64,000 nt of DNA from NCBI GenBank assembly GCA_973895155.1, contig OZ316898.1, forward strand, positions 20,088,001 through 20,152,000, given 5' to 3'. The stretch comes from Marsupella aquatica (lineage: Eukaryota; Marchantiophyta). A program made the position numbers and the translations under genes. How positions within the stretch are numbered: position 1 is the first letter of the stretch; each line of letters opens with the position of its first letter. This document shows, in pieces, positions 45,926 to 57,451 of this stretch. The notes beneath the pieces were generated by a model. It was not told the DNA's origin, did no database searches, and saw only the letters and a list, made by a program, of their open reading frames with translations.

Positions 45926-48290
45926 AAAAGTGACGAGTACTTTTAGTTAACAGAGGTGGAATCTTAGCGAATTTTTGCCACTTGAAAAACGGGTGCTGTG
46001 GACCCAGGGAAGGGCAGGTGGTTGATCACCAGTCAATCCTGACGACAGATTCGCGGCCCCATTGGAAGGGAAACTCCTGGTACACCAAAAAGTCCCCGGT
46101 ATTTGCTAAGCCGCCTACATTCTCCCACTTGGCGTTTCCTCTCACAATTTGCGTGTGCACATCTTCAACCTTCCTCTTTCAGATCAACCTGTAGGTGATC
46201 GCAAGTGAAGGAGCACTTCTGCGAAGTCACGTGTTGCCTAACACTGGCATTCGTGAGATTGCACTTCATCTTTGTTCGTTTAAATTCCATTTGGCCCGAA
46301 GAAATGGTGTTGGTGTTCGTTCTGGAAACGTCTCGCTGTTCATTTGTGATACCAAACAGTAAATTGCCAGCATGGTCTGCCTCGAGTCACTTTCAATTTT
46401 GTGATCATTTTGTCTGGAAGAGTATTCTCAATCGCACGGCTTGTTCAAGAATCAAGTACGGAATCATGAAATTCGCTCAAGCATGAAGATTGATCGGGAT
46501 TATTTCTAAAGAAGAGTTTTGTTCGACCAAATCCTGAAGAGAAATTCTCTTTGACAATTCTTCAATAGAGAAGTTCGTTTCGAGCTACTGTACTGTTGTT
46601 TTCTGACCTTTGGTGGGTTCTTCAGGTCCTACGAAACAGACCGGTTTATCAGTCTGGAGTAAAGTAGTGAGTTGTAACCTTGAGTAGAGAACTTCTACAG
46701 TGGATTTCATCTCCATCGTGGGTTTTTCCTCCCCACCCAGGGCATCCACCTCCCTGCCGGACGGCTACAGTAATGAAATGAATAATGGATTTCAGGTCCT
46801 GGACGAAAAATGGGGATGGAGTAAGGGTCCCAACTATTCACAGCTAGATTTTCTTTAGTCCCGCTTGAAAGAAGAAAGACTCCATCAGTCCTGAGCAAGT
46901 AAAATGTATAATTCCCTGCAATCCCCCCTCGTCTCCCGACCTCTAGTTCATGGGTACCTCCGAGCCATCGGCAAAGCTCTTTCACTCGTTCCCAATCTTG
47001 TAGGGCCTAGCCGTTAGAGCCGAGCTCGACCATGACATATTCTTCGTTGCAACATGTAAGCCTCTCACCGCCCAGAATTTTTGAGGCTGGGAGGTCCACA
47101 TGCGGCCTTTCTCTTACTCAAGAGCAGCACATATCAGGAAACTGACAGAATTCGGCGAATGTGGTGAGTGTGCTGAGTAACGATTTAGACAATATTGAGC
47201 TTCGATGTTTGCACCAGTTCTAAATGATCTTTCCAAGACTTTGGTGCAGCGGCCGTGAGTTTTCAACTGATACTAACATAGCAGATGCGGTTGAGACAAA
47301 GGCCAAAATGGGGATCATGGCTTTTGAGATTTCAATTCTTGGAACCATATATGATCACCACTCGAATTTTGCTGAATGTAAGCAGCGTCTTGATTCCCCT
47401 ACCACGGAGGGCTCGAATGGTGACCTTGTTTAGTGGCCCTGCTGTTAATCACACATCAAAATGTGGCTGCATTCATTGATTGATTGAAAGAAAAAAACTA
47501 GGCTTATCATGGTATACAGGGTGCCATACATAGTATATTTCATATTTTGATGTCCCCTTTAGTGGTATTCGGGATCTTTGAAAGTGAAATCAACATTATG
47601 TAAGTGAAGAAAACAGAGTAAGATTTAGCTTTTGACATTGCTTTGTGGCCTCAGGCTGATCTGTTTGGGGATCAAAATAGAAATTTGGTCGCCTTCCTGT
47701 AGGACAGCAAGGCAAGCTTTGTTCTTACCTGAGAACCGCAAATCTGACTCCAAGAATAATATGTTGCACTATGCTGTCCATCAGCATAGACTGGGCAACA
47801 AAGTTTTTGCTACTATAATACCCTATCCTGCCAAAAGTGGAAAGTGGATGTTGTCAGATTACAAATACCACTTTTGGAGGGAAGATCCCATGACCCTTGG
47901 ATTTATAAGCCCTTTCATCCTAGCCTTTCATTTGTCAAAAATAATATCTCTAACCCAAGCAAGACAAAGTATTTTGGTATGCACAAAGATTCTCTAAGAA
48001 GGGGGCATATGACATAGGGCTTTATGTGAAGGTCATGTGTTGCCATTGGAATGGGGGCACTTGGGACACCATTATGAGGGGATAGGGGCTTGGAGACATA
48101 AAGGTCAAAATAGGGAGGGGAATTAATGACACACCCATGGGTGAAGGGATGAATAGTATCATACCCTCACATAAGTACAAGATAGGGGATGAGACAAAGT
48201 GGAACAAAGGAACGTGAAAATAAAGATAATAATAATAAGGCAATAAGAGGAAAAAAGGAGGAGAAAAGGCTTTTCATTGCATTTTTTTGA
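45926..48290. other. No gene recognised
   Basis: Several short open frames, for example 46205-46486 and 47632-47997, but none with a recognisable domain. No transposon motif was seen. Confidence 0.5.
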
Positions 48291-48294
48291 AGGA

Positions 48295-48330
48295 GGGGTC
48301 GGGGAAGGGGGGAAGGGGGGAGAAGGGAGA
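48295..48330 (+). other. G-run tract with quadruplex potential
   Basis: Five closely spaced G runs of 3-6 bases (GGGG TC GGGG AA GGGGGG AA GGGGGG AGAA GGG) meet the simple pattern for a G-quadruplex on the plus strand. Confidence 0.55.
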
Positions 48331-48429
48331 GGCAGCCCAAGAGAAAGGGGGAGAGGAGACAATCGGGGAGGCAATGAAGAGGAGGGGGTTGTCACCCTCC
48401 ACCTAGGGTTGTGTATATGGGCATGCTTA

Positions 48430-48925
48430 TGTTGTCCTCACCTATCTCCCATATTGCTTTTGCAACAATATCTTTTTCACATCTTGTCTCCTCCATCAAC
48501 ATCTTTTCCTAACCTCAACATCATTTTCTTGCTTTGACATCTTTTCTCCCCTCCGTATCTTTTCTCCCCTCAACTTTTTTTGCCCTCAACATCATTTTGT
48601 CTCCTCGATATTTTTTCTCACCTCAAAATTTTATCTTTTTCTCATCTCACCATCTTTTTCTCACCTTGACATCATTTTCTCACCTTGCCATCTTTTATCT
48701 CATCTCACCATCTTTTTCTCACCTTGACATCTTTATCTCATCACGAATTCTTTTTCTCTCCTCAACGTATTTTCTCACCTCGACTTCTTTTATCTCATCT
48801 TCCCATTGTTTTCTCATCTTGACATCTTTACTCATCACAAAATATTTTTCTCTTCTCGACATATTTTCCTCGCCTTAACATCTTTAATTATTCACCTTGA
48901 CTTCTTTTCCTCACCTCGACATCTT
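48430..48925. repeat. Degenerate pyrimidine-rich tandem repeat
   Basis: About 20 copies of a roughly 20-bp unit like CTCACCTTGACATCTTTTT fill almost 500 bp and end just before the Helitron terminus at 48952. Long plus-strand frames here are a by-product of the biased composition. Confidence 0.75.
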
Positions 48926-48926
48926 T

Positions 48927-48952
48927 TGTGCAACGCACAGGCATGGGGCTAG
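48927..48952 (+). mobile_element. Helitron 3' terminus
   Basis: TGTGC-AAC-GCACA (48927-48939) forms a short hairpin, followed nine bases later by CTAG (48949-48952) and then T. Hairpin plus CTRR at an A/T target is the standard Helitron 3' end, and the text around GCAACGCACAGGCATGGGGC is very like plant Helitrons. The 5' TC end could not be located, so the element extent is unknown; no Rep/helicase frame lies nearby, so it is probably a non-autonomous copy. Confidence 0.7.
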
Positions 48953-51600
48953 TGAACTTCATAACACCACAATTTGATTACTAAGAAAGTTTGAATGATC
49001 CAAAATGGTAAGCTCAAAGCCTTTGTGTAGATAGACAACCTTGTGGACCAGAAGGACCTTGTCCACAAGAACATCACAGACAACAGATCTGTAAATGCTG
49101 TATGTTCCCATTTTTCTGCAACACATCTCATCACCAGTTTGAAATCATTCCAAAGACCCAGGAGCTCCGGCCCGAGTTGGCCATGATGGGCATATTGGGA
49201 GTTTCGACCCCATCATCCTGTCACCCGGTTGCCCGGTCCTCTACCCACCCAGCCTGCCCCTGCCCCGACCTGGCCATGACCGCGGCCCTAGCCCTAGCCC
49301 TGGCCTGGCCTTGACCTCAAACCTGTTGAGCATTGACGACATTCATATCGGCATGCCCATAACCATCCAACGATCAAGTAGTTGTCATAGAGAGATACGT
49401 GGTTCACCTCCTCATGATGAGATTACGTCTACAGGAACACACAAGAACTTTATTGCACTCTAGGTTGACCAGCCATATCAAACATCCACATCACAAGCTC
49501 TCCCTATCTCTTAACTGACTCCGTAACAATGAGCCTGAGTTCCCCCTATCCAAGCAAACACTGTTTTGGGTATAGTGTGTGCACAACATGACTAACCTAA
49601 CCTAGTTTGCCCTAACTGCAGTACAATCATACTTCTAGACCTAATCGTAACAGAACCAGGGAATAATCCGGAATATGTGTCAAATGGGCCATTTTGGCCT
49701 GTCATTAAACAACTTTACTTGCCGGGCAAGGTGTCAAGTTGCCCCGTCAGGTAAAACCGGGAACTCAGGTAAACCCTACTGACCAGTGATACCCAGAGGG
49801 CTAGCTGCAGCACTCTAGTCCTTCAGTCTCCAAACACTAGGATTGTCAAGAGGGATTCAACAATGTCCCTTGACAACAATTCCCATAATCCACTCACACA
49901 GTTTTTTGTCCCAGCAGTCAAGTTATCTGCAAGGCCAATGACATATTTGGAGTATTCATCTGCCTCAAGAAATTAAACCAAATGCAGCATTGACATGATG
50001 CCAATTTATTGCTGTTGTGCACATGACTTGCTCTCCACCATCCTTGCAAATGAAGATTCCAAGTTCACCAAAATAACTCAAGGATAGACAGAGTTAGCAG
50101 CTCGAATCCTACAATCGCAAAATTATGGTGATTAATTATCACAATTGATGTTAGTTGTATAACCCATTCTGTTCTGGACACAAGGTCAACACAAGATTGC
50201 ACGTTAAATGTACGTCAAGTTAATGCTCTCCGTACACCAAATATAAGCAAGTACACTATATGTATGATCTGCAAACCAAGTGATTTGGATTACATGTGTC
50301 TTGGTTTATGCTCTGATTGTACGGCACATAGAGTTTACGCGTGGCCAAGTAGATTTAACGCGTGACCAACACGAGGCTATCATTCTCAAATTGTACTTAC
50401 AAGCCAACATTAATTAAAAATTTACAATTCTGTGCAGTTAGATCTCGAAGGGATTACCCAGTGCTTGGCGAGCCCAGGTCCAATGGATATCCTCCCTTAG
50501 AATATGTTCAAGACCAAGAAAACAAACTAACTAAGGAGGTACTCTGAGTCCCTCTCTAAGACTTAGTACATTTACAACAGGGAGTATTATATATAGAGAG
50601 GTGGACAATAGCAGTTCCAAAGACCAGACCAAGTCCAGCGAAGGACCAGCTTGTTGGATTAATCACAAGTACTCTATAACTAGGGGTCTCCATAATACTC
50701 ATTTCACATACAGAACAATCGTGTGTATACTACAGAACATATCATATTTTGGGGCATTTTTTAGTATGAATCTACTTTCATAATATGCAATGCAGGCCAA
50801 AAAGTTCTTTCATTTGCTTACAAAATAGGAAATGGAGGGAGGCCAAAAAGTTCTTTTATTTGCTTACAAATTGTGAACCATCCTGACATTTTTTAAAGAT
50901 TTTGGAGTATCAAATGATATACTTATTTTTATAGTAGAATACATGAGATGCTTCTTTTGGGGCATCACACTTCTTGGATTTTTGCATAGAGTATGATTTG
51001 AGACTTTAGAAGGAAGCAAAATGGGGTAATTTTGCTTTCACTCCCTCATTTTTTCTTCTCTTTGTTTAACTGTTATTTTTTCTTCTCTTTGTAGTTTATT
51101 TAATGATGCTGCAGGTTCTTAAGGGGGGAGGAATGGATGGCAAGGGAGTGAAGAAGTAGGAAAAAGGGGGAGACAAAAATTAAAATGTTCCGCTCCCAAT
51201 ATCCTGAATCATACCAAACAAGGAGTGAATTGACATCCTTGTATGAATACTCAAATTTATGGAACGCTAATATTGAAGCCCCTTCAATCTATACTCAAAA
51301 GCAACCTGAGTTGATTACTTTATTATTTGTTATCATAGTTGTGTACCTTTGTTCATTCCAGGGCCTTCCCCTAGGGAATCATTTAAAGTAAAACACGTGA
51401 CAACAAAATTAAATTAAAAATAAAATTTCATTAAAAAATAGATACCTTTAAATTATATTATTTAATGTAAAAATTAATATTTTCACATGCTTTACTATAA
51501 GGTTTTTATTATAAATATATTATTTCACAAGATTAAAAATAATATTAATTTGTTTGCATCCCTTCTAATCATCCAAACAAGTGATTCCCCAATTTTTACT
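48953..51600. other. No gene recognised
   Basis: Intergenic DNA with only short frames. A CCCTAGCCCTAGCCCTGGCC microrepeat lies at about 49285-49310. A purine-rich direct repeat, GGAGGCCAAAAAGTTCTTT, lies near 50790 and 50838. Confidence 0.5.
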
Positions 51601-51604
51601 TCTT

Positions 51605-51810
51605 CTTTCAACAATGGATTCTTGTGTTCTTCGTCTCTTCCAGCAAAGCATCCTTACTTTATACGTAACATTATTCATTCTTAAATAGCTCTAAGCCTCT
51701 GAAATATCGATGACCTTCTTCTTCCAACAATGCATTCTTCTGGTGTTCGTCTTTTCTTCCAGCAAAGCATTCTTACTTTATACCTAACATTATTTGTTCT
51801 CAAATATCGA
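51605..51810. repeat. Tandem duplication, about 110-bp period
   Basis: CAACAATG-ATTCTT..GTGTTCGTC..TTCCAGCAAAGCAT followed by CTTACTTTATAC-TAACATTA occurs at about 51610-51680 and again at about 51725-51795, with a few differences. Confidence 0.75.
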
Positions 51811-51872
51811 CAAACACGAAGGCTGTGACAACATGGCCAGATAGGCCAGCCGCGCACAAGCAAAAACATTTT

Positions 51873-52050
51873 ATTACATGACTCTTAATTTTTCTATATC
51901 CATAGCTAACAAAACAACAAACAATCTAGTTGATAACATACATTTTTGAACTATTATAATACAGCACAAAAAATATGAAAGATAACAAAAAGGACAAGAA
52001 ATTTAAAACCAGTAAGGACAGTCTCGTTACTAACAAAATTACTGTTCGCT
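51873..52050. repeat. Diverged dispersed repeat, copy 2
   Basis: Partner of 45705-45925 in the same orientation. It lies in the 5' flank of the glycosyltransferase gene. Confidence 0.55.
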
Positions 52051-52558
52051 GACATTATACAAGGACTCCAAGATTCAAAATTCATGAAGAATACTAGTCA
52101 ATGACAATTCAATGACAGCAGCAAGCAAAATTTTGGGCCTCGAGGGACGGGCAGAAAGGTGCTGGGCAAGGAAGCGAGATCGAGTCGTCACAGTCTGTGT
52201 GTGGCTGGTAATCCATGGTCTTTCTGTCGAAATTGGACGATCGAGGAACTCTAAGAGAAGGGCGTTTGTTTACAGTTTTGCGTAGCAATCCGTCGATGGC
52301 CACGGAGGCTGAGGGGGTCTCCACTGTGAATTTTAGTGGTTCGACTTTTCGAGCATGGATTGGTTACATACAAATCGAAGTTTCCTTTCTCGTTGCAGCG
52401 CCATGGTCCGAGTACAAAGCTTGAGAGAACCTGTTCGAGTACGACCGAGAAGACAGGAATTATGAAGTCTGACGAGGTCCTAGGGATGGGCAGATCGAGG
52501 GCATGATCGGAGGACGCAATCAGTATAGAGGTGCGGTCAGCGCAGGGACATGGTGTAG

Positions 52559-52566
52559 TTATATAC
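52559..52566 (+). promoter_or_regulatory. Possible TATA box of the glycosyltransferase gene
   Basis: TTATATAC lies about 105 bp before the start codon, a plausible distance if the 5' UTR is short. No other core element was identified. Confidence 0.35.
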
Positions 52567-52668
52567 CCCAGGATTACGAGGGAGATAGGTCGACGAGGGA
52601 AGCCTTCAGAGTCAGCAGCTCTCTGTGGAGGTTGCAGGAGGAAAGGAAATTAAAGGAGGGACCGAGCT

Positions 52669-53874
52669 ATGATGATTCTGAAGTTTGGGATGAAAGATTT
52701 GATCATTAGTGGACTATGTACCACTCTCTTAATAATCCTCTTCTTTTTCGACATGATACATCCTCCGAATACGATGGCTGTCCAGAACTCAGTGCCTGGT
52801 CGACTGAATTGTTTCATGGGGACCAACGGCGCTGGACCCGCTACAAATCATGAGCAGGACAAATTCATGTCACCGGTTATGGCGGCGAATTTGACCGGCG
52901 GCGTAAATTGGACAGCTATCGAGGAGGAATTCCCAGGGCTCAATGAGATATTAGAGAAGGCTGCACTGCCGAACAAAACGATTATTCTGACGACATTGAA
53001 TGCTGCCTGGGCTTCAAAGGACAGTATGATTGACCTCTTTCTGGGAAGTTTTTATGCTGGCGAAGGGATCTCCCACTATCTAAACAACCTCATCATCATC
53101 GCTCTGGATCAAGTGTCGTACGATCGGTGCCGTGAAATTCATCGACACTGCCTCAGACTCGAGACAGCCGACGTCGACTTCGCTGGAGAGAAATTTTTCA
53201 TGAGCGATGATTATTTGAAGATGCTGTGGCGGCGAGTGGAGCTCTTGACAGCCGTGCTCGAGCTGGGCTACGACCTGATCTTTTCGGATGCAGACATCCT
53301 GTGGTTTCGGGACCCTTTTCCCCATCTCTCACCGGACGCCGACTTCCAAATCGCATGCGACCAATTCTATGGCGACCCCACTGACCTCAACAATCGTCCC
53401 AATGGAGGATTCGTGTTTGTCCGCTCGAGTCGACGGACTGTCGGCTTCTACAAGTACTGGCACGAGTCACGCCTAGACTATCCCACACAGCACGATCAGG
53501 ATGTCTTCAACTCCATCAAGAGAACGACGCAGTTTGCAGAGTTCGAGCTGAAGCTGGAGTTTCTGGACACGGCGTACTTCGGAGGATTCTGTGAAGTATC
53601 GACGAATCTGTCCCGAGTCTGCACCATGCATGCGAATTGCTGCACAGGGCTGGAGAGGAAGCTATTTGATCTCAAGCTTACAATTTTAGATTGGGCACAC
53701 TACAGGACCCTAACTCCAAAAGAACGGGAGGCAAGGAGAGTGTTTTGGCAAGCTCCAAAGGAGTGCTTAAATTCATTTACGCATAGCGAGAGCAGTCCCA
53801 ATAATGATACCATTGATGATCCCATGAACCCACCCACTGAACTTGAAAGGCAAAGAGTGGGTGGGGGTGTGTAA
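52669..53874 (+). CDS. GT77-type nucleotide-diphospho-sugar transferase, type II membrane protein
   Basis: Single open frame of 401 aa with no intron. Residues about 10-28 (LIISGLCTTLLIILFFFDMI) form one membrane anchor after a short cytoplasmic end, as in Golgi type II glycosyltransferases. The lumenal part matches the plant Nucleotid_trans family (GT77): NKTIILTTLNAAWA at 102, DSMIDLFLGSF, DLIFSDADILWFRDPF at 202-217 with the DxD metal/sugar-nucleotide site (DAD), NRPNGGFVFVRSS, HDQDVFN and the late CTMHANCCTGL. Characterised GT77 members add xylose or arabinose to cell-wall glycans or hydroxyproline-rich proteins; the donor and acceptor here cannot be told from sequence. Length and motif order are complete. 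Several N-glycosylation sequons (NLT, NWT, NKT, NLS) are present. The last 40 residues are low-complexity and may be lineage-specific. Confidence 0.9.
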   Translation: MMILKFGMKDLIISGLCTTLLIILFFFDMIHPPNTMAVQNSVPGRLNCFMGTNGAGPATNHEQDKFMSPVMAANLTGGVNWTAIEEEFPGLNEILEKAALPNKTIILTTLNAAWASKDSMIDLFLGSFYAGEGISHYLNNLIIIALDQVSYDRCREIHRHCLRLETADVDFAGEKFFMSDDYLKMLWRRVELLTAVLELGYDLIFSDADILWFRDPFPHLSPDADFQIACDQFYGDPTDLNNRPNGGFVFVRSSRRTVGFYKYWHESRLDYPTQHDQDVFNSIKRTTQFAEFELKLEFLDTAYFGGFCEVSTNLSRVCTMHANCCTGLERKLFDLKLTILDWAHYRTLTPKEREARRVFWQAPKECLNSFTHSESSPNNDTIDDPMNPPTELERQRVGGGV

Positions 53875-53904
53875 TGGGAAAAAGCATGTTGGAGGCTAAA
53901 GGCC

Positions 53905-54715
53905 ATGCTTGGATGTCTGGCCTCTGCCTTTGAATGGTTCAACCTCTAAGTTCTTCTCATACAGGATCAGGTGATGGGCATGCATGTTCCATTGGTTTCT
54001 CCCAGCAAGAGCAAGCTAGACCAGGAGCAAGCAAGAGCAAGCTAGACCAAGAGCAAGGTCAATGAATGTTATATTAGTATATCCAAATTTCAAATTCAAT
54101 TCTTCCCCGAACATGAGGGTTGTAACTAAATTACCATTAGGGTGTTAATGGTGATTAGTCACTATTCTTACATCTAGCATATAGTGGGGTTAGGGAGAGT
54201 TTCTCTTGGAGATTCATGTTCATTGTTGAGAGAGCTAGTTAGGTGCTAGGAGGAGAGCTTGTACAGGGAGGCTTTGTATGACCATGTAACCAAAGCTTAG
54301 CAAAGCTCATGTGTGTTTCCGTGGACGTAGCCTCAGTGAGGGTGAACTACGTATCTCTTGGTGTAGGTGTGTGCATGCTTGCTGGTTGTATCGTGTAGGT
54401 TTCCCAACAGACAGTCTAGACATGCCCCCGAGTCCACTCGCTACGTTCTCTTGGTATAGGACCATGCATGTGTGGGCATGTGTGCTCCATTTCTCCGAGG
54501 AAGAGCAATGTCAATGTTAATATGTACAGGTCTCAAATTCAATTTCCCCCAACATGGAGGGTAAAGAGTAGGTGTAGGGTGTGGACTGTGGAGTAGCCAA
54601 TGCATGTGGAAGGTCAGGCTACAAGCTATGTCTGGACATTGCCATGAGTCAATTTGGTGCACGGCCATGTGGTGGGCATGTGTGCGCTCCATTGGTATCT
54701 CTTATACTTAGCTTG
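53905..54715. repeat. Three diverged repeats downstream of the glycosyltransferase gene
   Basis: Related text (GGGCATG-ATGTTCCATT, AGAGCAAGGTCAATG, TCAAATTCAATT followed by C-rich text and ACATG) occurs at about 53970-54125, 54470-54570 and 54655-54710. It resembles successive partial duplications and contains no gene. Confidence 0.5.
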
Positions 54716-54883
54716 TCTTGTGGATCCTTGAGGGCTTTGCCCTAATGTATGTGAATCACACCAATGGGGTACCTGAGTAAACTTGGTGATCTTCTACACC
54801 TCAAAAGCAGAGGGCAAAATAATGCAAACTCCAAAACCCTAAAAAGAGGAAAAAATCAGAGATAAAAATATACCAATGCAATA

Positions 54884-55214
54884 GGGCGTCTCAATTATGG
54901 AAAAAAAATTCAAACACAGGCGACCCGAGACACAGTTGGGCGCACCGAGACAGGGTTGATGCAGGCCAAGAAATTTTGGGGTAGTCAATTCTGAGACCGG
55001 TCGCGGGTGGAGATGCCGCAGAGTTGAAGAGACGCTGCTCCTTGTGCTGTTTTGAGCGATCGCTGTGCTGTTTTGCATGAAAGGTTAATTGCGGTCGGGC
55101 GGGGGTGTAAATTTCCCGAGCATGACTGGTTGGGCACCACAATCGTGCCCGACCAGTCCTGCCCGGCGGCCCGGGCGCTGAAATTTCCTGCAACTGGCCA
55201 TATATGAGACGCCC
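54884..55214. mobile_element. 331-bp MITE with 17-bp terminal inverted repeats and TA target site
   Basis: The left end GGGCGTCTCAATTATGG (54884) is the inverse of the right end CCATATATGAGACGCCC (to 55214) except for one base. TA flanks both sides (54882-54883 and 55215-55216), which fits the Tc1/mariner superfamily. The interior is GC-rich and includes a hairpin, ACTGGTTGGGCAC/GTGCCCGACCAGT, at about 55124-55157. There is no transposase; a minus-strand open frame inside is incidental. Confidence 0.8.
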
Positions 55215-55216
55215 TA

Positions 55217-57145
55217 ATATAGTGATGAGTTAATGGGATGAGTTAAAGTCCCACATCTAGGGTAGAACTAAGTCTGCAAGTGGACCCGCAAGTGGGATGT
55301 GGATGTACTCTAAGAGGCTTGGCGTGAGTTTTCTCCATTGTACTTTGCTAGTAATTTTGTCAATAATTTGTTTGTTTTTAATCCTGATGAGAAAACTAAT
55401 ACTGATGAGAAACTAGAATTGGGGTCTATGCCTCTGTTGGGTTCTATGCCCCTCTAGGGGCTATGTATATTAATTTGTTTTCCTTAATGTTTATTGAGAA
55501 AGTTGATACTCAGATGGACCACAAGCTTTGACTAAAGGACTCCGATCGACAAAGTACTTTTTGGCATCCTGAAAGGTGCTCTGATCTTCATACAATGTAA
55601 AGCTTTGATCTTGGAAAGTTTCAAAGCCAAAAATGGGGGGAATTAGAAAATCCAAGAAAAATGATCAACAGCTCCCCAATTCAAGAAAGAAAAAAACTGA
55701 TTTTAGAACAGCTTCATTGACTTGCTATCGGTACTTTTAAAAACACAGAGCCAGGGTGCTGCCATTGAGGGTGCTGAAACCCCCGTGGAAGCAAAAGTGA
55801 CCAGGTTTAGCACCATTACCCTTGTCCCAGGAGTATTGGAAGTAGGAGGGTTGTAAGGTATGAAATAAATAAAAGAACAAAGGTAATGAGGGCGATCAAC
55901 CTTGTGGAGCAGTAGGCGAAGAAGACAGATTGTTTGTGTGAAATATAGACAACTATCAGAACTTAGGGTGTGACGTACTATGAGGCCACTTAATCAACAG
56001 TAGCACCACCAATTGAGTCCATGGACAGTGGAACACGGCACCACTGATGGAGAGATGGGAGTTTAGGGCGATGGGCGATGGGAGAGGGAGCAGGAAATGC
56101 TCCAAAATGACAAAATCTGTGAGATGAGGAATGCTGAGGCTGCAAAGGCCACCAAGGAAGAGGACTACCAAACTTGCAACCAGCTAAAGCAGATCTGAAG
56201 GAGCATTCCATCACCTGTTCCATCACAGACTTGAATTTAGCTTACTACACTATCGATCATGGATCATGGCTGGAGCAATCTCTGCATGCCATTGTCTTTG
56301 GTCCTCTTCAGGCTCGATTCCCCAGGAGGGCTGCTTGTTGTTTTATGGTGTTACACCTAACCTAGGCTAAATTTGTGTAATCAGGCTTGATTCGGGGGAG
56401 GACTGCCCGTTCATTGTTGGGATCATCTTAAAAGCCACTAGCCATGACAAAAACATGGTTACACACATTTCACGGGTTTTAGTACTTTTTTCCTGAAAAT
56501 AAATTGTGGAGCAAAAGTTTCATGGGTAGAGGAAACTGATGTGAAAAAGGAAAGAATATTGGACAATTCTCCTTTTCATATGGCCAGTGGTGTTTTAACT
56601 TGAAGCAAAGTCAAGTGGTAGAGGAAAGGAATGTGATAAACCAAGAAATATTAGACACTTCTCCCTCTTATATGGCCAGTGGTGGTTTAACGAAATGTAT
56701 GGTGTTACATTTACTGTAATTTCCACTCTTTTCAGGCTGTTGGTCAGACTTCAGACTTCAGTATGAAACCAAAATGCCTACAATCCCAATCCCAATTCAA
56801 TCCAAACGGCAAAACAGTGCTTTTCTGCAGCGGTAGGCGAGACCCCACAAGTCAATTCGAAATGGTTTTTCTCGAACGATTGCTTCCTTGACTGGTTTAC
56901 AGTCAACGTCGATCCGCAAAAGCTTGCTCAAAGAACGCAAGACCTGACTAGGTCCTTTCCTCCAGCGAAGGGCGTTGGAACAGAGCGTAACAGAACGGAA
57001 CTTGAGACAAGCTCCATGATTCGCGGCATGTCCAAAGAGAAGGTGCAGTTCACCACCCTCTTAGGTAGATTGGGGCATTGGGCCCATAGCGAAGGATTTG
57101 AACATTCTGGGCACTACTGATGAGACTGTCTACAAACTTCAACGT
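55217..57145. other. No gene recognised
   Basis: Intergenic DNA. A tandem duplication of about 92-bp period (56525-56600 and 56617-56692) repeats GTAGAGGAAA...ATATGGCCAGTGGTG. No convincing frames. Confidence 0.5.
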
Positions 57146-57451
57146 TTAGATTGGCAATTTCACCCCGAGAACACGCGCACCACGCGTCCTCAATTGCGCA
57201 ACTCGAGTCACGCATGCATAGCATCGATCCTCAGCGAAAAAACCTCGGCTTCCCCCACGTGGACACTCCTTTTTCTCAATGTTGTTCTTATCAGAGTTCC
57301 ATAAAGTTGAGTTGATAAGATGCTTATCTGCTTGCATTCCAATACGAGCATAAGACTCACGAGGCTAACGTAGTCACCGGCTTTTCACACGACCACAGTA
57401 CTCATCCATTCATCAAGACAGTTCCCAAAATAATTTACAAGCAAAACAACC

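Noticed and set aside
48534-48878. 114-codon hydrophobic frame
   Set aside because: It is produced by the pyrimidine-rich tandem repeat, which makes Ser, Leu, Phe and Thr codons in any plus frame.
54891-55193. 100-codon minus-strand open frame
   Set aside because: It lies wholly inside the MITE and is explained by that element's high GC content and inverted repeats.
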